Notes: generated by a model from the sequence alone, not told the origin. 64,000 nt of DNA from Eledone cirrhosa (GCA_964016885.1 OZ024743.1:14771709-14835708); one strand, 5' to 3'; positions 22,580-34,376 are shown, numbered from the stretch's first letter. Numbers and translations are program-made.

Positions 22580-24557
22580 TTACTTACCTTCCGGGCTCTT
22601 GTGAAGGTCGGGTTGTTCGACCTCCATAGTTGGTGGGATTTCTTTAGGGAACGCCTTTAAAAGTCTTGAAGTGGGTTTTACGTTCGGGGTTCCCACGTCC
22701 CGAGGAAAGCTGTCTCGTATTTCTTTGAATAAATCGATCGACATTCGCACCAGAACCAAATCTTCCGGCACGCGAAATGTGCTCGATTTAAAAATTTCCC
22801 CCTTTTTGTATGTTTTCACTTCGTGCTACAACAGCCACCAGTTTCTTGTTGGCCCTCCTGACGAGCACGACGTTTTGTATGTTTTGTTGGTGTGATTGTA
22901 TTTGTTTGCACGGCTCGGGTGGTGATGGTTTTGGTGGTGTTGTTTCGGTTGTGTCTGTGTTTGTTGTGAGTGCGGTGTCTGTGGTTTCAAAAGTTTGTGT
23001 GTATATTTGTTCTTGTGTCTGTTTAGGTTGTTTGCGTTTGGGGGATTCTGGTGATGGTGATGGTGGTGTTGATGTTGGTGTTATTGGAGAGATGTTTGCG
23101 TGGGTGTTGTCTGCGTTTTTTATTGTGGGTGATTTTGTGCATTATTCAGTGTTTTTTTTTTTTTGTGTTTCCTTTTTTGTATTTTGGGGGATTTTGGTTT
23201 TCCCTCATCTTCACTACTGGTAGATGAGGGATCTTTGTCTGCAAGTGTGTCTATGTGTATGTTTATGGTTTTATTGGTGTGTGTATTTTTGGGGGGAGGG
23301 GGAATTTGACAGCTTTCCTCGTTTCCCCCCTGAGTGGTCAATGTTGGTAGTGGTCTTTCTATTGGTGTTGTTTTTGGTCGTTTTGCCGGTGCTGGTGTTG
23401 TTTGTGGTCCTCGCCCCGACGTCGTCAGCAGCGGAGCCTGTCGATTCTTGCCTCTTTCAGCAGTTGAGGGCAGAAGGCTCGCAAATGGGTTTTTTACCCT
23501 CAAACAAAACACTGCGGCCTTTTGCCTTCGGTCATAATGTGAATGACCGTCCCATTCTGAAGGCGGATGTAGTCCGGGATTGTCTTCACATTCTCGGGCC
23601 TGATCTGGAGAAGGATCTCCAGGTCAACTCCGGACCACTCCTCTCTGGCCATTCTGGTCACTTCTACAGGGACGGTCGCCGTCCCCTCCATAATCACACA
23701 TCCCAGAAGCCACCACATGTCAAGTCATGGTGGGATTCTGGGAATGCGGAGACGGGCCGTTCTTTTTTCCATGTGGGAGGGGTTCATTATGACCTTCCTG
23801 GTTTTGCAAGGAGTCATAGCGTGTTTCATAGCGAGGGCTTCTGACTTGAACAACACCGAAATGGTGCCGTACTGTCTGCCCCTCTCTATGTATTCAGTGT
23901 CTTCTCTGATGCACCTCAGCGCGACTTCGACATCTGCTTGTGGGATTAAAGCTGCCCTTTTGGTTTGTGCTGAGATGCATCTATAATGCACCGTTCTGCG
24001 CTCCACTGCCACAATAGCTTCTACCGGGACAGTTAAGTTGGCCCAGGTTTTCTCTTGCCTGACGAGCTTCCATGCCTGAGCCAACTTTTCATCTTTGTTT
24101 GAGAGGTCCATGTTGAAGCATGGCCTCTATTCTGCTGCTGCCGCAGCGAAAGTATTCTTCTTGTTTTCGTTGGGGGTGTTGTTGTCGTTGTCGTTGTTCT
24201 TATTGGTGTTGTTGTTATCACTGTCGCTGTTATCATTGTTGTCTTTGTTGCCTCTGTTTTTCTCGGTGCAGTTGGTATTGTTGGTGTTGGTGTTGTCGCT
24301 ATTTGTTTTCATGTTAGTGGTGTTGATGTTGTTGCATTTGTCATTTTTCTTTTGTCATCTGTATTTTCGTTGACGCTGTTACAGTTATTTTTTTCAAAAT
24401 TAGAGTTCTCATTGTTATCTTTGGTGTCTTTGTTTACATTGTTTGTGGTGGTGGTTGTGTTATCAATGTGTGTTAATTTCGCTGTAGCGCTCCTCTCAAC
24501 TTCTACGTCGTTGTCGCACGACAGCAGACATATCGCTGGAGGGCGTGGCACAGCCAT
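22580..24557 (-). pseudogene. E3 ORF1 (gag-like), lightly broken
   Basis: It starts at 24557 with MAVPRPPAICLLSC. The Asn/Thr-rich N-terminal third reaches about 24127. The conserved core is at 24111-23725 (ERRTVHYRCISAQTKR...IERGRQYGTISVLF). The next piece, 23718-23500, reads into a zinc-knuckle-like KRPQCFV...THLRAFCPQ across a frameshift. A Lys-rich and Pro/Thr-rich linker (KPKSPKIQKRKHKKKK) lies near 23200. The C-terminal 79 codons (22819-22580) contain SSTFRVPEDLVLVRMSIDLF, which is recognisable again in E4. Confidence 0.72.
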
Positions 24558-24763
24558 ATTTTTATTTATCCCGTAAATTTTTTAACATGTAAAAAAAGTT
24601 CAAATATTTGGGCCAAAAGGCCCAAATATTATACTTTCCCCTTTCCGGGGCAAAGTCTAAGGGCTTATATCACTTACACAACAAGAAATTTTTAACAACA
24701 AATAATTTTAACAGGCAAATAAAGCGACTTACTGGGAGCGAGCAAAATACGTCCGCTTAGACC
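24558..24763 (-). promoter_or_regulatory. E3 5' UTR with perfect 12-bp stem-loop
   Basis: 24603-24630 is a perfect hairpin, AATATTTGGGCC, loop AAAA, GGCCCAAATATT. A second small GC-rich hairpin, CCCC...GGGG, follows on the plus strand at about 24638-24650. Both are in the same place in E2. Confidence 0.65.
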
Positions 24764-24772
24764 AATAATAAT

Positions 24773-24952
24773 TGTTTCTACTTTTGGCATAAGGCCAGCA
24801 ATTAACCAGTACGTTACTGGTACTTTATTTTATCGACCCCGTATGTATGAAAGGCAAAGTTAACCTCGGCGGATTTGAACTAAGATCATAAAGGGACGTA
24901 ACTATGCTGGAAAGCATGTCCGAGCCTCTACCGATACTGCCAATTCACCGCC
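24773..24952 (-). mobile_element. tRNA-derived SINE at the E3 5' end
   Basis: The SINE landed on the junction between E3 and its AAT flank. The 17-bp target-site duplication CTTAGACCAATAATAAT (24756-24772 and 24953-24969) includes the last bases of E3. So the SINE came after E3. Confidence 0.93.
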
Positions 24953-24979
24953 CTTAGACCAATAATAATAATAATAATA

Positions 24980-26045
24980 CATGTTCCACAAGAGGAGTGA
25001 TGTCGATAGAATCTACTTAAAGAGATCTGGAGGTGGAAGAGGTATTATCAGCATAGAGGACTGTGTTTAGATGGAGAAAAACAACCTGCACAAATATGTG
25101 ACTGACAGTAGGGAGTCAATGCTCAAAATTGTACTTAAGGAGAAGACATTAGAACAGGGGATGTCCAGCGAGGAATTAACAAGGCGGAAGAACAACCTTC
25201 ATGAAAAATCCCTTCATAGCACCTTCTTTAAGAAAACAGAATTTAGAGATCCACAGACACTGGTTAAAAAGGGGAAAACTTAAAAAAGCTACAGAAGGAA
25301 TGCTAATGGCTGCGCAAGAGCAAGCTCTCAGAACGAAGTGGCTGAAACACCGTATTGACAAGGAGGGGGCTATCCCACTGTGTAGGATCTGTGGAGAGAG
25401 AGAGAGGCGACTGTGGCTCACATTGTATCCGTGTGTAAACATCTAGCCCAGACTCACTATAAAGGCTGGAGACATGATGTGATAGGCAGGGTGATCCACT
25501 GGCATCTATGCAAAGTAATCAATTTACCACATCCTGAGAATTGGTATGAGCATAAGCCAGAATCGCTGATAGAAAACGATCAGGTGTAGGTACTATAGGA
25601 TTTTAGGATACAGACGGACAAGAAACTGGAACACGATAGGCCTGACCTGGTGGTTTTGGACAAGGAAAAAGATCATGCCTGATTGTGGATCTAGCCTGCC
25701 CATTTCATACGATAGTGCAAGAAAGGAAGTGGGAGAAAATTAACCGATACCAGGACTTAAAGTGGGAGTTAAAAAGGATTTGGAACTGCCATGAAATCAA
25801 GGTCGTCCTGATTGTCATAGGCGCACTAATTACTATCTCAAAGAGTTTCCAAGGATCGTTAAAGAAGATTAGTATAGCCCCTCTCTTTGGAACACTTCAA
25901 AAGGCAGGCTTGCTAGGAACAGCAAGAACCCTCCGAGACGTCCTGAATATCTAAGGCTGCAGGTAGCGGGTTGATATTCATTTCAACAAACTTTCCAGTT
26001 AAATAGCATCAATGACTGAGACTCAAAGTACAATAATAATAATAA
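24980..26045 (+). mobile_element. R4/Dong-like LINE, copy D (5'-truncated)
   Basis: It starts at CATGTTCCACAAGAGG straight after an AAT tract (24961-24978), at the point matching about base 41 of copy A. It ends with the R4 3' UTR and AAT units at about 26032-26045. Like copy B, the truncated 5' end is fused to the microsatellite. Confidence 0.88.
25003..25954 (+). pseudogene. R4-like C-terminal region, copy D
   Basis: Pieces at 25071-25283, 25201-25446 and 25685-25954 match the post-RT region of copies A and B: KWLKHRIDKEGAIPLCRICG (knuckle start), a frameshift in the repeated GAGAGAGA at 25390-25405, then [20 protein letters not shown] and the C-terminal block ending RTLRDVLNI. The PD motif region (HDRPDLVVLDKEK) is present but frameshifted. 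More diverged than A and B. Confidence 0.8.
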
Positions 26046-26215
26046 TCATAGAGTGTTATGGAATCGCTCCCGTAAGTTTTTGATATTTTTACATATTTAA
26101 AACAATTGTGATTTACATTGATGCTATTGAAACATTTTGCTTGGGCTTTTATCCTGGGTGTCCATCTGGTTGCACTTTTGCCTCTACACCCCATCCGACG
26201 TTTCTTTCTAAGAAC

Positions 26216-26261
<46 letters not shown>

Positions 26262-26986
26262 GCTCTCTCTCTCTCTCACCTTCTCTCTCACTCTTTATTT
26301 ATTTCTCTCTTTCTCTCTCTGTCTCTCTCTGCGTCTTTCTCTGTGTATATATACAGTGGCGTAGCTAGTGTGTGGCAAGCAGGGCACATGCCACGGGCGC
26401 CATATTGAGGGGGCGCAATTTCGACCTAGACCGATTTACATCCATGTCGTTTTTATCATTTTTAAAAATATAAGACAAAAATGAACAATGCGATTTCTTG
26501 ATAGCCGACTTCCACGCCATGTCTAGTGCACTAGACAAAGCGGATGTCTGATTTGACTTCACTCATATATAATATATATATGAGTGTATTTATTTGTATT
26601 GGTGTGTGTCTGTTTGTTTGTGCTTCTGTGTGTGTAGTAATAATACAATAGAAATATCAACATATAAATGGTGCACATACGTACGGAAAATATATAATCT
26701 CCTTATAATATATAACCAGCAATTTCTCTGTCTGTCTGTCCGACAGTGGAAACACGTGCGCGCGTGGTTGCTATCTCTCTCTCTCCAGCTATCCCTCTCT
26801 TTTAGTCTGTCTGTTTCTCTCACTCTCACTCTTTCTCTTTGTAACACACTAACATTCCTCCCCTCTATCGCTGTGACGAATGGGGAGATGGAAGAGGAGG
26901 AGGAGTAGGAGGAGGAGAGAGTCACTTCGTCACTTCACCTCTTTCTTTCTCTCATCTCTCACTCCCTCATTACGTACATACATTAG
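26046..26986. other. SSR-rich spacer with possible DNA-transposon end
   Basis: The first 60 bases repeat a segment also found at 8169-8225. (TA)n lies at 26218-26260, CT-rich sequence at 26262-26345 and again at 26720-26850. At 26355 the sequence CAGTGGCGTAGCTAG begins a stretch (with GGGCGCCATATTGAGGGGGC) that resembles a widespread DNA-transposon terminus; no matching inverted end is seen nearby. No gene. Confidence 0.5.
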
Positions 26987-27175
26987 GGCGGTAGATTGGC
27001 AGAATCTGTAGAGAGTCGGACACCATGCTTCATAGCATGGAGTTACGTCCCTTTACGATCTGAGTTCAAATACCGCCGAGGTTAACTTTGCCTTTCATCC
27101 TCACAGGGTCGATAAAATAAAGTACCAGTAATGTACTGGATAACTGCTGGCCTTGTGCCAAAAGTAGAAACAATT
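26987..27175 (+). mobile_element. tRNA-derived SINE
   Basis: Full-length copy, sense plus: GGCGGTAGATTGGCAG head, box B region GAGTTCAAATACCGCC (one change from consensus), common body and GAAACAATTATT tail. ATTAG occurs on both sides and may be a short duplication. Confidence 0.92.
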
Positions 27176-27299
27176 ATTAGAAACATTGCTTCATTTTTAC
27201 ATATCTAAGCATTAGTAAAATAACTAATAATTTCAAAAGTAATTTTTCAATTCCAATTGTTATGAACAGCAAAACATTAATAATAATTTTGTTCTAAGA

Positions 27300-27323
27300 A
27301 ATATATATACATTTCTGTGTGTG

Positions 27324-27366
<43 letters not shown>

Positions 27367-27520
27367 GAAATATATATACATTTCTGTGTGTAATATATAT
27401 ATAGACTAGAACTGTTTCATTCTTGAGAAATCACCAGGAATATATATATATATTGGTTAGTTTCAGAAGATCCCGTTAAGGGTGAAAGCAGCGATTCTTT
27501 GCTTAAACTTTAATCTTTTA

Positions 27521-27567
<47 letters not shown>

Positions 27568-27637
27568 TATATGTGTGTGTATGTGCGTGCGTGTGTGTGT
27601 TTTATATATGGGTGTGTGTTATATGTGTGTGTGTGTG

Positions 27638-27682
<45 letters not shown>

Positions 27683-27900
27683 ATATTATATATGTATATT
27701 ATGTGTGTCTCTCTATATACATACATATATATAGGTTTAAGTGTGTATGTGTGTGTTAGCGTGTGTGCATATGTGCGTATGTATGAGTGTGTGTATGGTA
27801 TATGTGTGTTACACTATGTGTCTGTATGCTTGTGTGTCTGTATGTGCGTGTGTCTGTGTGTATCTGTGTAAGTGTTCGTGTGTGTGTACAGGAATTCATA
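27300..27900. repeat. TA and TG microsatellite block
   Basis: (TA)n and (TG)n tracts alternate (27328-27360, 27528-27555, 27640-27690, 27740-27890). Short complex islands sit between them: AGACTAGAACTGTTTCATTC (27402-27421), also found in the 48.4-kb hairpin, and 27463-27530, also found at 60526-60595. Confidence 0.85.
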
Positions 27901-28088
27901 AGTTTCCTAAAATATGTCTGTATGCTTAATTTTTCTTAAAAATTATAAACTGGTTCTTCCTGTCAGAGATAATAATCTGATTTGAGAATAATGCATCTCA
28001 AAATATGAACATGGGTGTATATATATATATGTATGTGTGTTTGAGTTTGTGTTTGTGTGTTTGTGTGTGTGTTAAATATATATCGACA

Positions 28089-28123
28089 AGCAGAAAACCA
28101 CCCACCGGGTGGTTTTCTGCTAG
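28089..28123 (+). repeat. Hairpin with CTAG end (Helitron-like 3' terminus)
   Basis: Arms AGCAGAAAACCACCC / GGGTGGTTTTCTGCT with a 3-base loop (ACC), then CTAG at 28120-28123 followed by T. A GC-rich hairpin just before CTAG followed by T is the 3' signature of Helitrons. A second copy is at 41995-42028. Confidence 0.5.
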
Positions 28124-29026
28124 TCTATATATATAAAACTGAGGTTCTCTGTCTGTCTAACTGTCTGTCTGTCTACTAAAATGGTCGGAACACATCTCCT
28201 CCTAATCCGTACGTCCAGATTTCGGTGTAATTGCTACACTTATAGATGTAGCGGAGACATCGGTCAATAAAATTTTCAAATTGACCTAAGCCAAGTGCAA
28301 AAATCGAATTTGTATTGATTTTTCATTTCAAATGTACAAATAGAGATGAGAGACGAGTTATTTCCTTTTTATGGCGTCATTCTGTCTATCTATTTACGTT
28401 ACAAATATACGACGCGTGCAAAGGTACACAAATACGCGAACAGTTTTCGGACCAGCAACATTTTAACCTGCAAAATTCATGAGTTCGAAGTTTCAACATT
28501 AAGCTTCCATTTTGCTTCATTTCCATTAAAAAGTCTTTTAAAACAATATTTTTACTTGAAAACAAGCCTATTTAAATACACCGTAAAACTAGCAAATATT
28601 GTGTAAAAAAAGCATTGATCTGTATATATAATCTCGAATAAAGCCTTATGAGATTTTCATTTAGAAGCAATGAATTTAAACGACAGACAGATAAAGCATT
28701 TTTTTTGTTTTGTTTTTCAGGTCCATCCAATTTCTTTGTTTCAAAATAACTGATAGTTTGTTGCAGTGTTCATATTTTTGATTTTTGTTAATAGATTACC
28801 CGTGCAGTTTTTATCCCCAGCATCCTATTTTGTTTTAACATTCGAGTTATGGTTATGTTTTCTTAACTTCATAAGGCATACTGTTGGTTGAGGGAATATT
28901 AATCAAAAGTACCACATGAAATCTACACTGTAGACTCTACAGTTTTTAAGCCAACAAAGGAACTTAACATTGTAACTTTAACACAGCTACTGAGCAGCCC
29001 CGAGCAACGCCGGGCTTTACTGCTAG
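28124..29026 (+). mobile_element. Non-autonomous Helitron
   Basis: It starts TCTATATATATAAAACTGAG and ends CTAG at 29023-29026 followed by T. A short GC hairpin (CCCG...CGGG, 28999-29014) lies 8 bases before the end. These are the Helitron rules: TC start, hairpin and CTRR end, no target duplication. No Rep/helicase frame is present over about 900 bp, so it would depend on another element for rolling-circle movement. The start is fused to another CTAG end (28120-28123). Confidence 0.72.
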
Positions 29027-31105
29027 TAGTTCATAAATTAATTCATAACTCATATTTTTTAAGATGTACGACTGCTAAATTGCAAATATTTTTAGCTAAT
29101 CTGCGCAGTCATTATGATGACTATCAATATGATATGAATTTTAACAGAAATATCATTACGAGAGTAAGTATACATTTTGAAGGACTAGTTACTTGAAACT
29201 ATTTAATATTTCTTTAATTTGTCTATAACTAAACAGCTGAAACGTTACTACATTTTCTATTTCAATATCATTAGTCTTGGCCCATCATAGTATGTAGCGG
29301 ACGGAGGATATACATAAAAATGTTTTTCTCTTTTTTTGTTTCTTTCATGAAGCCACACAACAGAATTCATTCTAGATTATCCCCTTGAAGCTTATGTTTA
29401 TATGTCCATAATTTTTTCGATTAGTGCTATATGCACATATAAGAAACGTTTAATATCAAACTGTTTATGTCAGGTTATCCAAATGTATCTGCCCTAAAGA
29501 TACTAATGACATAAAAAGAAGATAAAGTTGTTTTCTTCAAATGTCAAATATTAACCGAGTCATACATTGTAAAGCTATGATATTTCCAGATAATGTGCCA
29601 AGAATACATATCCATTCGGATTCATTTGAGCGCATCTCAAGGAAAGCCGCTTAAATTTTGTTAACAGTGTTTATCATTAACGCATTTACCTAATACCCAG
29701 GAAATCATATATACAATATGTGTGTCTTCTCTCATCTTATGGGTTACCACGTTAACATATTTAAACACTGTAATCCAAATACCACTCCACAATTTAGAAA
29801 TATTCGCACTGTTAACAAAGGAAGAAACGGAAGATTAAATGCATTAATTGTAATATCTGATTAAATGTAAACGGCATTCAGAAATCATGGAGCAAATAAT
29901 AATACCTTGAGAAGATGCAGTACAATACATTCACCAGGGATATTTGTGGAATGAAAATAACTCTTATTAACTGTTAAATATTTAGATTGGATAAGGTTTA
30001 TTCTAACGTGGATGAAAAAGTATTTTATTCTTCTTTCCATTGTTGTATCCCCGCCGTTACTGTTTACACAATACTGGTTTTATTTATCCGAACATAATGG
30101 TGGAGAGATAAATAGAGTGGTGATGTGTGTGATGTAATTTTGTTCATAATTTTTAGTGATGTGATGTATTTACATATTGATCGTAGTTTTATTGTTGGAG
30201 ATGTTACGTTTGTTGCAATCTCCGTAACAGAGTGTATTCAATGAGGAAAAGAATAAACAATGATATAGTACACTAGAAGAAAATAAGCTAAAAGCCTTTC
30301 TAGTTATAATAGGAATATTAGAGATAGTTTATCACCTTTGTACAGTGCTAAATTCAATTGCCCTATCATTGGTAAATGCACTAAATACTGTGTGGGATTC
30401 TTATTTACATCTTTCCTTTATAGATTTCATTATGATGCCCTTTTTAATGTTTTACATATTTTATGAATAAATTGCTACACTTTCTAAAAAGATTTCCCAC
30501 ACATTATTATCCACACTATTTTGTGAATGTTTAATAAATATTTTGTCGGGGATAATTACGAAATATCTCCCATAAAATGGAATATTTCAAATTTAAATGT
30601 GATATGCGTTTGTGTATTATCTTGTGTGAGAATAAAAGGGGAATTTATGAGAATATAAAGATAATGCTTTCAAACACGTGAATAATGAAACCATTTTTTA
30701 ATGTTTGTATGCCCATTTTATGAGTGGATATATCCTCTTAAAAATTAAATTTAACATCTGGTTTAGACTTTTGTTGTATTTGGTGAAGAAAATGTAATCG
30801 ATCAGTATAATTAATGATAAATAGTCAAGACACGAAGTGCGACAAAAAATATATTTATGCGTTTCATGGAGCCTCTAGAACTGAATGATGCCCATTAGTA
30901 TTGATTTAATCTATGTAGATGATATGAGTAGTTCATTGTAGATCGTTGCAGTGAGTAGCGACACTATACCGAATTGATTGGAATTGTAATCATGCATTTC
31001 TTGGAAAATTTACTTATATTAAAAACTACATAATAAAGACTAGTAGAAATTACATTGATGCATGGCAACCAACATACTATCAGTATTATCATACTTATCA
31101 TAATT
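29027..31105. other. Anonymous AT-rich DNA
   Basis: About 2 kb without a supported gene, RNA or known repeat. All frames are short and look random. Confidence 0.6.
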
Positions 31106-31294
31106 GGCGGTGGATTGGCAGTATCGGTAGAGGGTCGGACACCATGCTTTGACGCATAGAGTTACGCCCATTGCCATTCTGATTTCAAATCGCGCCGAGG
31201 TTAACTTTGCCTTTCATCCATACGGGGGTCGATAAAATAAAGTACCAGTAATATACTGGGTAATTTGCTGGCCTTGTGCCAAAAGTAGAAACAA
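31106..31294 (+). mobile_element. tRNA-derived SINE
   Basis: Head GGCGGTGGATTGGCAGTATC, box B region slightly changed (ATTTCAAATCGCGCC), tail GAAACAATATTATC. TATTATCATA occurs on both sides. Confidence 0.92.
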
Positions 31295-33260
31295 TATTAT
31301 CATATTTGGTTCTAGTGAGCTAACAAATCTTCATTAAAATGTATCCATTAGAAATGAGAAAATACATTTATAATTAATATCAATTCTGATCAAGCATCTC
31401 CATAGAGAAGTCCTCAAATATTTTATTTAATCAAATTAAATTAAATAACGAATCGTGCAGCAGACGTTGTTCCGTTCTACTGACCAGAGCGGGTATATTT
31501 CAATCTGGTCAGAATACCTCTGTAATGCATAGTATTTACCAGTGCGGTATAATTCCCATAACATGAAAAGTATGTAGATATTTTCAAATAAATTATGAAA
31601 TTAGAAATGAAATAAATTGCCTGAAAACTAATTGGGACAGTTGGTGCATCCAGTTAATTAAATCGGACCGGTGGCAAAAAAGCTATTCTTTATATTATTG
31701 ATCACATTTGGTCAATAATGACAGGGACTATTTTATATTTGTTTATACATCTATAATGATAATTTTACCCCAGCTCACTCCTAAAACAGGATAATACGAT
31801 GTTAAGGTCTAAACAAACGGAATCATCTCCAAAGCTTTCAACGTCATTCAAAGATCTACGTTATATGTTACTGAAGTTGTATTAATTATGAAAATCAAAA
31901 TGTTATTGTTCACTACGATAATCTGGCATAGATGCCATATATTTCTAAAAACTTGTTGGCTAGTAAAGTCAATATATCACTTAATGGTTGTCATAATATG
32001 TAAGTAATACATTTAAAATTGCATATAGCTTTGTTAGATAAACGATTTCCTCCGACAGTTGAAGAAAATGATACAAGACGGGAATAACAAAAAGATTAAA
32101 TCAGTTCGTTTCGAAAGAAAGGTGTAAGTGAAATATCTTAACCATAACCAAAACAACACTAATCAACGTTTTATATTTCACTAATGCAAGCACAAAAAAT
32201 ATTACAATGATACACCTGAGACAAGCAATGCTAAATAAGACAATCAACTAAATGTATAGTTACATCAAGATTCCTGTACATTAGGAAAAACAATTTTAAA
32301 ATCTTTGCAATCTTTGTGTGTTCGAGGTGTTGGAGATTATCATTGGATCGGATCTGTTGATCTCGCGACACGATAGAATCTTCAACTGCCGACATAAGGC
32401 AATTAAAACATTCACTATGTATAACCCTGACAATCATGTGATTAGATCATGAGTCTTTGTATCCAATATATTTTAATTATCCCACTCCTTACATCATATT
32501 CCTTCTCGCCGCATTTATTTGTCTTTTCCTCTGTTTGTCCCCTTTGTTAATGGTTTGTTTTGAGATAAATCTAATAATTTGCCGCTCAAATTAATTTATA
32601 ACCTTTATGGTCATTTCGTTTTTCCTTTCATTTTAACTATTATCTTCTTTCCTCATCTTTCTCTTCCTCATCCTGCACTGTATGATTAGAGTAGGATTCT
32701 TGACCAGCCATATTCCTTATATTGAACATTTCTCCACTTATAATTATACTATTCTTCTCATTGATCCTTGGACTGTAATATCCTCCCACACATACAAATC
32801 TAGTTTCTATACTTGGTATAATTGTTATTCATGTACTTAATTTGTTTTGTTTTTTGTTCACTATGTTTATTCCTTATATATATTTTTAGTCCACTTTTCT
32901 CTGTAGACCAAAATGAAATTTGTATATTAGATTTGTCATCAGTAAGCAATGTTTATTGGTAAAATGCGGATCTCACAAATACGAATACGAATATCACCAA
33001 CATTTTTCTGTTAACTCCTGTTTCTGATGATGTGTATATGCAGGCCAAATTATACATCGCTTTTTGTCCCAATGTATATCACAACAAGCAACAACAAAGG
33101 CAGTGACAAGAACAACACATTAGCAGCACATTTACAGCTACAGCAAAAATATCAACGGATCACAAATAACTTAGAAAACTTAGAAAACAAAGACGTATAT
33201 TTGGCACAAGCAACCGCTCTAATCAAGCACCAAAATTCATAGTGGTCCTACCTGAGTTTG
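31295..33260. other. Anonymous AT-rich DNA
   Basis: No gene supported. The Asn- and Gln-containing frame at 33027-33242 lies just before the E4 ORF1 remnant and may be its decayed N-terminal part, but nothing in it is diagnostic. Confidence 0.5.
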
Positions 33261-33479
33261 GCGGCATTGCTCAGAAGAACATTGACATACAGAACAGTGG
33301 AAAACAAACGCAGACGCCCACAAGTAGCACCTGAGAATGAATGCAAAAGAACATTGAAATAAATAACGCCTAGCATAGTACAAGGCAATACGCAACCATT
33401 TCAAAGTTCTTTCAGAGAAAAGATCTGAGCGTGAAACCCTCTGTTGTCCCCCACCTGAAGGATCAATTTATACTGTACT

Positions 33480-34330
33480 CCTCCTACCAAAAACGAAGAA
33501 TAGTAAGGTTAAAGTTTCCTTGCGTCCACACAGGTTATAACATGAGCTGGATTCTCTCCAGCTTCTTGGAGGGAAATAAACTAAGCTATCCTAAATGTGA
33601 GTAAACCCGGAATAAACTCTGGTTAGGGACCAGTATACAAATAGTACAGAATTAAAAACCTGACAAGATAGAAGGCATGCCTCGACAGTTTAGGCTTACT
33701 GGGTAGCATAGTGCTAAACGCGGTTGCAGAAGGCTAACATCCTCGCTGTCACTTTTGGGGTGAAAAACAACTTTAGAATGTTTTGCCCTCATCTGAAGAG
33801 AGGTGACCACAGTAATACGTTGGTGCCAAAACCAAAATCACAACATCAACCACAACAGCAGCGACAAAACACATCAACAATAGCTACACCAGCACCAGCA
33901 CCAGCAATAGTGACAAACCTGCCAACAACAATATCGATGACAACACACCGATCGCCCAATCAAGCCCTCCATCTCCCTCCATTGTCAAACACACACACAC
34001 ACTTGCTAACACACTTCCTGTTAGAGAGTCTCCAGGCACATGTTCCTCCTCATTTCTAAGGAAAGCTAAGGAAACACCAAAATCAAAACAACGAAAATGG
34101 AGACAGAAAATTACATGTTCACACATGCCATCAAGCACACAAAACACACCCACAGCAAGCACAGACACACCTACAACAATACCAGCACCACAAATGTCAA
34201 CAAAAACACAACCAACAACAACAACACCGACACACCCACAATTCACGATCCACAATATAAAACAAACGCAGACACCAACAATATTAGAAACATCCAACTT
34301 CTCGTTACTAAGAAGGCCCCCCCAAACAAT
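33480..34330 (+). pseudogene. E4: decayed ORF1 of an E-family LINE (5' half)
   Basis: Old + strand copy of the E-family ORF1. The block around GVKNNFRMFCPHLKRG (about 33760-33806) matches the knuckle region THLRAFCPQ of E1 and E3. The Lys-rich and Thr/Pro-rich linker after it (KETPKSKQRKWRQK, then repeated Thr/Pro/Gln) matches the E3 linker in order and character. Weak similarity to the ORF1 core may reach up to 33480. It is cut at about 34340 by a (TA)n tract. Confidence 0.55.
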
Positions 34331-34338
34331 TATGACCC

Positions 34339-34339
34339 T

Positions 34340-34374
<35 letters not shown>
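34339..34374. repeat. (TA)n microsatellite in E4
   Basis: A (TA)18-like run marks the point where recognisable E4 ORF1 sequence stops. Confidence 0.9.

Positions 34375-34376
<2 letters not shown>

Larger units (their letters stand above)
18875..24763 (-). mobile_element. E3: Tx1/L1-like LINE, full length
   Basis: A 5.9-kb element, sense minus, from GGTCTAAGCGGACG at 24763 to GGCCAATAAATGAAATC at 18875, with AAT repeats at 18866-18874 and 24764-24772. It is the best preserved E copy. ORF1 is about 24557-22580 and ORF2 begins at 22548, 31 nt after the ORF1 stop. Confidence 0.87.

Noticed and set aside
26987..27080. tRNA gene
   Set aside because: The A and B boxes belong to the SINE head; there is no complete cloverleaf, and the body and tail are those of the SINE.
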